Source of the DNA: Lepus europaeus
Lineage: Eukaryota; Chordata; Mammalia; Lagomorpha; Leporidae
Length of the DNA stretch: 64,000 nt
NCBI RefSeq assembly: GCF_033115175.1
Contig: NC_084834.1
Location: 90,911,808 to 90,975,807, forward strand
Reading direction: 5' to 3'
Under the pieces are notes generated by a model. It was given only the letters and a program-made list of their open reading frames with translations, ran no database searches and was not told the DNA's origin. Positions within the stretch are counted from its first letter, which is position 1. Each line of letters opens with the position of its first letter. Below, in pieces: positions 55,680 through 64,000 of the stretch. Both the position numbers and the translations under genes were made by a program.

Positions 55680-56661
55680 ATTTTTTTTCATTTTAATTTT
55701 TTAAATTTAAGGTAAGCAAATTTCATGTAATTCATATATACAGATTTAGGAACATAATGATAATTCCCATCTTTACTTCCCTCCCACCCATGTTCCTATG
55801 CTTCTTTCTTCTCACTCTTTTATTCCCTCTGTTAATTTTTACAATGATCTACTTTCAGTTTATACTCACAAGACTAACCTTACACTAAGTAAAGAGTTTG
55901 ACAAATAGTAAGAAGAAAAACTGTTCCTCAACAGCAGAGACAAGGACTGTAAACAAGGAATCTCAAAATGCCAATTTTACTCCTATACATTACATTTTTC
56001 ATACTCTTATTTACCACAGATCAGGGAAAACATACGGTATTTGTTTTTTTGGGACTGGCTTATTTCACTAAGTATAATGGTTTCCAGTTGCATCCATTTT
56101 GTTTTAAACAACAGTATTTCATTCTTTTTAATGGCTGATTAGTATTCATAGATATATAGTTATTAGTATTATTATGTATTATGTTAGTATACATTAATAT
56201 TTGTATATATATCTCACAATTTATTTATCTGGTCATCAGTTGATGTACATCTGGTTGATTCTATTTATTAGCTATTATGAATTGAGCTGCAGTAAATGTG
56301 GAGGTACAGATACTCCTTCATTTGCTGATTTCATTTTCTTTGGGTAAATTCCCAGGAGTAAGATTGCTGGGTTATATGGTATATATATTTTCAGAATTCT
56401 GAGGTATCTGCATATTGTATTCCACAATGGCTGTGCCTGTTTATATTACAACCAACAGTGGATTAGAGTTTCCTTTCCCCACATCCTCACCAACATTTAT
56501 TGTTTGTTGATTTCTGAGTGAAAGCCATTTTAATGGGTGATATGAAACTTCTTTGTGACTTTGATTTACATTTCTCTGATGGCTAGTGATTCTTTATAGA
56601 TTCTGGATATTAATCCTTTATTAGTTGCATAGTTTACAAATATTTTCTCCCATTCTGTTGA
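55680..56661 (-). mobile_element. Older L1 3' end, minus strand
   Basis: Reversed L1 with a poly(A) tail at 55680-55692, a 3' UTR of the older lagomorph type (TTTAGGAACATAATGATAATTCCCATC, AGTAAAGAGTTTGACAAATAGTAAG) and an ORF2 C-terminal part (TGGGACTGGCTTATTTCACTAAG, GAATTGAGCTGCAGTAAATGTGG). GGAATATGGCATATTTTAAT (55660-55679) and GGAACATGGCATATTTCAAT (56662-56681) form a TSD with two differences, consistent with an older insertion. Part of ORF2 near 56590 appears deleted. Confidence 0.82.
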
Positions 56662-56681
56662 CTGGAACATGGCATATTTCA

Positions 56682-57011
56682 ATATATAAAAATTAAACAA
56701 GGGAAAGAGTATATTAATAAATAAATATATATTTGAATAAAATCTGATATTTGTTATGATAACATATTTGGTTAGTTCTTTAATTTTGACAAATATACCA
56801 TGGTGATAATATAGACATTAACAATAGGGGAAGCTGGCTGAAGGATATACAGGAGCTCTCTGTCTTGTTTCTGCAACTTTCCTTTATCTAAAATTAGTTA
56901 CTATATGTTTAAAATAATTATAAATTATTTCAGGGTAGGAGTTTGGGTTGCTTTACCATTATTTCATAGCAGGCATTCATTAAATACTTGTTGATTAAAT
57001 TACTCTTTGTA
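56682..57011. other. No recognised feature
   Basis: AT-rich single-copy sequence leading to a mariner end fragment. Confidence 0.5.
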
Positions 57012-57057
57012 TGAGGAATCATTAAAAGTTCAAGGAAAATGTGTATTATGAAAAAGT
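57012..57057 (+). mobile_element. Mariner end fragment
   Basis: ATCATTAAAAGTTCAAGGAAAATGTGTATTATGAAAAAGTTA matches the left end of the mariners at 9203 and 48746. It is cut off by the start of the full-length L1, so the L1 landed in or beside an existing mariner copy. Confidence 0.6.
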
Positions 57058-58095
57058 TACGGTCCTTGGGCAAGATGGCGGAATAGAAAGGGAGCATACT
57101 GATAGTCCGGGAAGAGACAGTTTAATAAAAGTGGAGATACTGCAGGTTCAAGGAAGAGTAGGGGAAGAAACAGCAGAGGAAACTCTTCCAGAACTAGTGA
57201 TTCACAGTGGACCTGCGTGGAGAGCATGGGAGCCCACAGTTCGGGACACCAGCGTCAGACTCAACACACCAGCACTGGAACGTGAGGTGAGCCGAACCTG
57301 AATAGCCCGAGACACCGGCAATCAAGTGGAAAGAGGAGACTAGAGGGAACGAGGCTTGAAACCCCGTGGGGAAAAGTTCACCAGGCTAACTAGAAGAGAG
57401 AGGAAAAAAAAAGTGACCGATACAGACACGAGTTTCTCTCTCTCCACTCACCTCTCAAAGGTGAGCAAGACAAAGAGCAGGCACAATTTTGGACATACAT
57501 CATAAGCAGGGCACCCTCAGGTCTGCGCTGGCCCTGAGCCTAGCAGAAACACCTGGCTCTGGGCGGGGGGTAGTGGTGAAATAACAGGAGATTAGGACCT
57601 AGTGAATGTGTGGTGCTAATGAACTGAGACTATGGAAAAAGAGACAGTGGGGGAGAGAACTCACGGAATTCACATGAGTACTCTACAGAGACACTACAAT
57701 TTGGTAACCTTGGCAACCAAGAGGGAGACTACAGGAGAAATTGAGCCCACACTGAGGGCAGCAGAGATTCCCTGTGTGGTCCTTGGGAAAGAGCTTCCAA
57801 TCGATTGCTAGCTCCTGTGTGTATATCATTCGCCTGCTAACTACCTCCAATTCTGTTCAGCTGTGTGGAATTACTTCCCTTTTGAATCAAAAAAAGAAAG
57901 AAAGAGATATTTACTACACCTAACCTGGGAGTGTCACCATTGGCACACCTTTAACCCTGAGGAAACAAACAGCTCTCAGGCCACACCCATCTCAAGCCTC
58001 TAAGGCTTCATCGAAAGCAGACAGTCCACTTAATCTAGAGTCATAGTATAACGAGAAAAAACACCACAGCAAAGAAACCAAAGAATATCTCCACA
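57058..58095 (+). promoter_or_regulatory. L1 5' UTR / internal promoter
   Basis: About 1 kb of GC-richer, non-coding sequence at the start of the full-length L1. CAAGATGGCGGAATAG at the 5' end contains a YY1-type core (AAGATGGCGG), which in human L1 positions transcription initiation. Its role here is by analogy. An 86-codon frame at 57041-57301 has no domain. Confidence 0.7.
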
Positions 58096-58814
58096 ATGCC
58101 AAACAAATGCAGAAACCGAGGTAATAAGAACAAGGAAGACACTACGACACACCGAATTGATAAAGACACCCCAATTCAAGATTGTGATGATGATGAGATA
58201 GAAGAAATGCAAGAAGTGGATCTCAAAAAATTGATAAGAACATTAAGAAGTTCTCAAAAACAAATTCTTGAACTACAGAAATCCTTAATGGACACGATAG
58301 AAAATCTCTCTCACATGGAGAAGGAGAAAGGATTAGAATGCCTTTTTAGTGAGATACTAGCAGAAAATTTCCCAGGTTGAGAGGACAGAGACTCCTAGTA
58401 CAGGAAGCTCATAGAACCCCTAATAAACATGACCAAAAGAGATCCTCACCACGACACGTTATAATTAAACTCACCACAGTGAAACAGAAAGAAAAGATCC
58501 TAAAATATGCAAGAGAGAAATGCCAGATTACTCTCAGAGGATCTCCAATTAGACTCACAGCTGACTTCTCATCAGAAACCCTACAAGCTAGAAGGGAATG
58601 GCGAGACATACCCAGGTACTAAGAGAAAAACTGCCAGCCCAGAATATTATATCCTGCAAAGCTCTCATTTGTGAATGAAGGTGAAATAAAGACCTTTCAC
58701 AGCAAACAGAAATTGAAAGAATTTGTCGCCACTCGTCCAGCCCTGCAAAAGATGATTAAAGATGTGTTACACACAGAAACACAGAAACATGGTCACCAAT
58801 ATGAAAGAAGGTAA
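58096..58814 (+). pseudogene. L1 ORF1 (broken, internally deleted)
   Basis: Starts ATGCCAAACAAATGC (MPNKC, a typical L1 ORF1 start). The N-terminal part is charged and coiled-coil-like (LKKLIRTLRSSQKQILELQK). From about 58300 it jumps to sequence corresponding to the end of the RRM domain (LFSEILAENFPG). Roughly 100 residues of a ~340-residue protein are missing, including most of the coil and RRM. A frameshift near 58378 moves the C-terminal domain into another frame (TPNKHDQKRSSPRHVIIKL, PIRLTADFSSETLQARREW). A TAA at 58620-58622 interrupts it, and the natural end is HQYERR-stop at 58812-58814. Confidence 0.85.
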
Positions 58815-58882
58815 AGGAAGGAAACCTCACAGCAAAAGATCACAGGGAATTCAAAGCATATATTAGAAAATATCTTTGGCAA

Positions 58883-61800
58883 ATGGCAGGGCAGAGTTAC
58901 TCCTAATGAATAGTCACATTGAGTGTTAATGGACTGAACTGTTCAGTTAAAGGAACTGATTGGCTGATTGGGTTAAGGAACAAAACCCATCTATTTGCTG
59001 CTTGCAAGAAACACATCTTTCCAACAAAGATGCATACAGACTGAAAGTGAAAGGCTGGAAAAACATATACCATGATAACAGAAATGAAAAAAGAGCGAGC
59101 ATAGCCATCTTAATATCAGACAACATAAACTTTAACAAAAAAACTGTTAAGAAAGGCAAAGAGGGGCACTATATAATGATTAAGGGAGCAATTCAACAGG
59201 AAGATATAAAGATTATCAATGTATATGCACCTAATTACAGGGCACTGGTTTATTTAAAAGATTTGTTAAGGGACTAAAAGCGAGACTTAGACCCCAATAC
59301 AATAGTACTGGGGGACTTCAATACTCCACTCTCAGAGATAGACAGATCAACAGGACAGAAGATCAACAAGGAGACAGTAGATGTAAATGACACTATAGCC
59401 CAAATGGATCTAACAGATATCTACAGAACTTTTCATCCTACACAGAAAGCATTTACATTCTTCTCAGCAGTACATGGAATCTTCTCTAGGATTGACCACA
59501 TACTAGGCCATACAGCAAGTCTCAGAAAATTCAAAAGAATTAGAATCATACCATGCAGCTTCTCAGACTATAAAGGAATGAAGTTGGAAATTAGCAACTC
59601 AAGAATCCCTAGAGCATATGCAAACACATGGAGATTGAACAACATGCTCCTGAATGAACAATGGGCCATAGAAGAAATCAAAAGAGAAATAAAAAATTTT
59701 CTGAAAGTAAATGAGGATAACAGCACAACATACCAAAACTTATGGGATACAGCAAAAGCAGTGTTAAGAGCAAAGTTTATATCAATAGGTGCCTACATCA
59801 AGAAATTGGAAAGGAACCAAATAGATGAGCTTTCAAGTCATCTCAAGGATCTAGAAAATCTGCAGCAAACCAGATCCAAATCTAGTAGGAGAAGAGAAAT
59901 AATTAAAATCAAAGAAGAAATCAACAGGATTGAATAAAAAAAATTACAAAAAATCATCCAAACGAGGAGCTGTTTTTTTGAAAAAATAAACAAAATTGAC
60001 ACCCCTTTGGCCCAACTAACTAAAAAAAGAAAAGATCCAAATCAATAAAATCAGAGATGAAAAAGGAAATGTAACAACAGACACCACAGAAATAAAAAGA
60101 ATCATCAGAAATTACTACAAGGACTTGTATGCCAGCAAACAGGAAAACATATCAGAAATGGATAGATTCCTGGACACATACAACCTACATAAATTGAACC
60201 AGGAAGACATAGAAAACCTAAACAGACTCATAGCTGAGACAGAAATTGAAACAGTAATAAAGGCCCTGCCAACAAAGAAAAGCCCAGGACCAGATGGATT
60301 CACCACTGAATTCTACCAGACATTCAAAGAAGAACTAACTCCAATTCTTCTCAAACTATTCAGAACAATCCAAAAAGAGGGAATCCTCCCAAATTCTTTC
60401 TATGAAGCCAGCATCATCTTAATTCCTATGCCGGAAAAAGATGCAGCATTGAAAGAGAATTAAAGACCAATATCCCTGATGAACATAGACACAAAAATCC
60501 TCAATAAAATTCTGGCCAATAGATTGCAACAACACATCAGAAAGATCATCCACCCAGACAAAGTGGGATTTATCCCTGGTATGCAGGGATGGTTCAATGT
60601 TCACAAAACAGTCAACGTGATACACCACATTAACAGACTGCAGAAGAAAAACCATATGATTCTTCAATAGATGCAGAGAAAGCATTTGATAAAATACAAC
60701 ACCCTTTCATGATGAAAACTCTAAGCAAACTGGGTATGGAAGGAACATTCCTCAATACAATCAAAGCAATTTATGAAAAGCCCACGGCCAACATCCTATT
60801 GAATGGGGAAAAGTTGGAAGCATTTCCGCTGAGATCTGGTACCAGACAGGGATGCCCACTCTCACCACTGCTATTCAATATAGTTCTGGAAGTGTTAGGC
60901 AGAGCTATTAGGCAAGAAAAAGAAATTAAAGGGATACAAATAGGGAAGGAAGAACTCAAACTATCCCTCTTTGCAGATGATATGATTCTTTATTTAGGGG
61001 ACCCAAAGAACTCTACTAAGAGACTATTGGAACTCATCGAAGAGTTTGGCAAAGTAGCAGGATATAAAATCAATGCACAAAAATCAACAGCCTTTGTATA
61101 CACAGGCAATGCCATGGCTGAGGAAGAACTTCTAAGATCAATCCCATTCACTGTAGCTACACAAACAATCAAATACTCGGAATAAACTTAACCAAGGACA
61201 TTAAAGATCTGTACGATGAAAATTACAAAACCTTGAAGAAAGAAATAGAAGAGGATACCAAAAAATGGAGAAATCTTCCATGCTCATGGATTGGAAGAAT
61301 CAATATCATCAAAATGTCCATTCTCCCAAAAGCAATTTACAGATTCAATGCAATACCAATCAAAATACCAAAGGCATTCTTCTCAGATCTGGAAAAAATG
61401 ATGCTGAAATTCATATGTAGACACAGGAGACCTTGAATAGCTAAAGCAATCTTGTACAACAAAAACAAAGCTGGAGGCATCACAATACCAGATTACAGGA
61501 CATAATACAGGTCAGTTTTTATCAAAACAGCATGGTACTGGTACAGAAACAGATGGATAGACCAATGGAACAGAATAGAAACACCAGAAATCAATCCAAA
61601 CATCTACAGCCAACTTATATTTGATCAAGGATCTAAAACCAATCCCTGGAATAAGGACAGTCTATTCAATAAATGGTGCTGGGAAAACTGGATTTCCACA
61701 TGCAGAATCATGAAGTAAGACCCCTACCTTTCACCTTACACAAAAATTCACTCAACATGGATTAAAGATTAAATCTATGACCTGACACCATCAAATTATT

Positions 61801-62674
61801 AGAGAGCATTGGAGAAACCCTGCAAGATACAGGTACTGGCAAAACTTCCTGGAAAAGACCCTGGTGTCGCAGGCAGTCAAAGCCAATATTATCTATTGGG
61901 ATTGCATCAAATTGAGAAGTTTCTGTGCTGCAAAAGAAACAGGAGAGTGAAGAGGCAACCGACAGAATGGGAAAAAATATTTGCAACTACGCAACAGATA
62001 AAGGGCTGATAACCAGAGTCTACAAAGAAATCAAGAAACTCCACAACATCAAAACAAACAACCCACTTAAGAGATGGGCCAAGGACCTCAATAGACATTT
62101 TTCGAAAGAGGAAATCCAAATGGCCAACAGACACATGAAAAAATGTTTAAGATCACTAGCAATCAGGGAAATGTAAATGAAAACCACATTGAGGTTTCAC
62201 CACACCCCGGTTAGAATTGCTCACATTGAGAAATGCTGGTGAGGATGTGGGGAAAAAGGGACACTAACCCACTGTTGGTGGAAATGCAAACTGGTTAAGC
62301 CACTATGGAAGTCAGTTTGGAGATTCCTCAGAAACCTGAATATAACCCTACCATACAACCCAGCCATCCCACTCCTTGGAATTTACCCAAAGGTAATTAA
62401 ATTGGCAAACAAAAAAGTTGTCTGCACCGCAATGTTTATTTCAGCTCAATTCACAATAGCTAAGACCTGGAACCAATCCAAATGCCCACCAACAGTAGAC
62501 TGGATAAAGAAATTATGGGACGTGTACTCTATAGAATTCTATACAGCCGTCAAAAACAATGAAATCCGGTCATTTACCACAAGATGGAGGAATCTGGAAA
62601 ACATTATGCTGAGTGAATTAAGCCAGTCCCAAAGGGACAAATATCATATGTTCTCCCTGATCGGTGACAACTAA
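58883..62674 (+). pseudogene. L1 ORF2 (full length but broken)
   Basis: The 3792-base span matches the ~1275-codon L1 ORF2, which carries the endonuclease and reverse transcriptase. Endonuclease motifs are visible in order: QETHL, INVYAPN, GDFNTPL, IDIYRTFHP-like (TDIYRTFHP), SRIDHILG and, where SDH is expected, SDY (59565-59573), so the catalytic histidine is replaced by tyrosine. Reverse transcriptase motifs: KSPGPDGFT (60277 on), [15 protein letters not shown] (60834 on), FADDMILYL (60969 on). The C-terminal cysteine motif is [12 protein letters not shown] near 62273. At least eight frameshifts or stops are spread through it. It ends FSLIGDN-stop. Confidence 0.9.
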
Positions 62675-63766
62675 CCGAGCACCAAAGGGGAAACCTGTTG
62701 AAGCGAAATGGGCACTATGAGAAACAGTGACTTGATCAGCTCTTGTCCTGACTGTTGATGTACAGTGTAATACTTTATCCATTTTAGTAATTCTTCATTG
62801 TTTTGTTCTAGTGCTATTGGTTGAACTCTGTAATTAACACACAATTATTCTTAGGTGTTTAAATTTTAACTGAAAAGTGATCCCTGTTAAATATAAGAGT
62901 GGGAAAAAGAGAGGCAGGAGATGTACAGTTTGGGACATGCTCAATCGGACTTGCCCCAAATGGTGGAGTTAGAAACATGCCAGGGGATTCCAATACAATC
63001 CCATCAAGGTGGCATGTACCAATGCCATCTCACTAGTCCAAGTGATCATCTTCAGTTCACAGTTGATCACACTGATAGGTCTAAGATTCAAAGGGATCAC
63101 ACAAACAAGACTGGTGTCTGTTAATACTAACTGATAGAATAAAAAGGGGAGAGAAGGATCCAACATGGGAAGCGGGATACACAGCAGACTCATAGAATGG
63201 CAGATGTCCTAAACAGTACTCTGGCCTCAGAATCAGCCCTTAAGGCACTCGGATCTGGCTGAAGAGCCCATGAGAGTATTGTAGGCATGGAAAGCCAAGA
63301 CACTTTGGCAAAAAAAAAAAAAAAAAAAATGAAGACGACGATGACCTAACTGAAAGATCTCTGCGAGTGAGATCCCAGTGGAAAGAACGGGGCTATCGAA
63401 GAAGGAGATACCTTTCTCTGAAGGGAGGAGAGAACTTCCACTTTGACTATGACCCTGTTGGAATAAGGTCGACGTCAGCAAACTCAAAAGGCTTCCATAG
63501 CCTTGGGAACTCATACCAGTGCCTAGGGAGATTACTGACGCCATAAACAAGAGTGTCAAATTGTTACGTCAGCAACAGGAGTCACTGTGTACTTACTTCT
63601 CATGTGGGATCTGTCCTTAATGTGTTGTACAATGTGAAGTAATTCTATAGCTAGTACTGAAACAGTATTTTACATTTTGTGTTTCTGTGTGGGTGCAAAC
63701 TGATGCAATCTTTACTTAATATATACTAAATTAATCTTCTGTATATAGATAATTGCAAATGAATCT
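62675..63766 (+). other. 3' UTR of the full-length L1 (incomplete)
   Basis: Standard lagomorph L1 3' UTR beginning CCGAGCACCAAAGGGGAAACCTG, with GACATGCTCAATCGGACTTGCC, CATGGAAAGCCAAGACACTTTGGC, a long A run at 63310-63328, AAAGAACGGGGCTATCGAAG, and the single (not duplicated) CTGTATATAGATAATTGC module. It breaks at AATGAATCTTG (63757-63767) where the polypurine tract should follow. Confidence 0.82.
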
Positions 63767-64000
63767 TGTCCTGCGGGGGAAGCAGGGCACACAGCAGACT
63801 CATAGAATGGCAAATGCCCAAAACAGCACTCCTGCCTCAGATTCAACCCTTGGGACATTTGGATCTGGCTAAAAGGTCCATGAGAGTCTCACAGGCTTGG
63901 AAAGCCATGACACGGTGGCAAAAAACAATCTAAATGAAAGACCCTGGTGAACAAGACTCCAGCAGAAGGAACAGGCCATTAAGGAGAGAAGCACCTTTCT
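63767..64000 (+). mobile_element. Second L1 3' UTR joined in tandem, cut by the window end
   Basis: From TCCTGCGGGGGAAGCAGGGCACACAGCAGACTCATAGAATGG the sequence re-enters the 3' UTR at the point corresponding to about 63160 and continues to the window end. It is clearly diverged from the first copy (for example GGAAAGCCATGACACGGTGGC against GGAAAGCCAAGACACTTTGGC). It is therefore a different, older-type L1 3' UTR placed directly behind the first, in the same orientation. Confidence 0.78.

Larger units (their letters stand above)
57058..63766 (+). mobile_element. Nearly full-length L1
   Basis: A complete L1 layout on the plus strand: 5' terminus TTGGGCAAGATGGCGGAATAG, 5' UTR (57058-58095), ORF1 (58096-58814), an intergenic gap of about 70 bases, ORF2 (58883-62674) and 3' UTR (62675-63766). 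At about 6.7 kb it is the only L1 here with its own 5' end and low divergence. Both ORFs are broken, so it cannot move itself. The canonical terminal ~110 bases (polypurine tract and AATAAAAGTT end) are missing and other L1 sequence follows at 63767. Confidence 0.9.

Noticed and set aside
57041..57301. 86-codon frame at the start of the full-length L1
   Set aside because: It begins in a mariner fragment and runs into the L1 5' UTR. No domain, and not an L1 ORF.
1..64000. Bacterial or phage genes, operons, terminators or defence systems
   Set aside because: The whole window is mammalian in repeat content. No ribosome binding sites with long coding frames and no prokaryotic genes were seen.

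Overview
This is nuclear DNA from a mammal, almost certainly a lagomorph and most likely rabbit (Oryctolagus) or hare. The evidence is at least fifteen copies of the lagomorph tRNA-derived C-SINE (CSINE), which has a GGGGCCAG-CTGTGG head, a (CT)n tract and a tail like AAATAAATAAAT. There are also many lagomorph-type LINE-1 (L1) copies whose 3' ends read ATTCATTAAATAAAAGTT-poly(A). No bacterial, plasmid or phage feature is present. I found no convincing exon of a host protein-coding gene, so the window looks intergenic or deep-intronic. Nearly every long open frame is a piece of L1 or an antisense or low-complexity artefact of a SINE.

Layout. 1-2796: a SINE end, then a twin-primed (5'-inverted) L1 carrying a second L1 inside it, both with clean target-site duplications (TSDs). 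2797-4370: an old L1 split by a CSINE. 4738-5921: a processed pseudogene of the cold-inducible RNA-binding protein RBM3 with its own TSD. 5.9-12 kb: old single-copy DNA with MIR, L2, MER5A-like and Tigger-like relics and a decayed mariner transposon (9203-10837). 12-23.3 kb: an L1 graveyard, mostly minus strand, including an almost complete old L1 (about 14160-23320) interrupted by another L1 that itself contains a truncated CSINE. 23.3-46.3 kb: mostly single-copy DNA with three MLT1-type LTR relics, MIRs, L1 ends and CSINEs. Repeat-poor islands at about 35.6-37.3 kb and 42.2-45.8 kb are the best places to look for regulatory DNA. 46.3-57 kb: several L1 copies, including a young-looking 5'-truncated one (49279-51682) whose ORF2 fragment has only one stop codon and which has a perfect 18-bp TSD. 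57.06 kb to the end: a nearly full-length plus-strand L1 (5' UTR, damaged ORF1, damaged ORF2, 3' UTR) joined to a second, diverged L1 3' UTR.

The functional theme is retrotransposition. L1 machinery mobilised L1 itself, the CSINEs and the RBM3 mRNA, and the shared signature is a poly(A) tail flanked by short direct repeats. Layered insertions give a relative chronology. I did not find a new biological system. The observations most worth checking are the insertion structures, the young L1, a duplicated module in some L1 3' UTRs, a 53-bp duplication around a SINE cluster, and candidate conserved regulatory islands. Boundaries given without a target-site duplication are approximate, usually to within a few tens of bases, and subfamily names were not checked against a repeat library.
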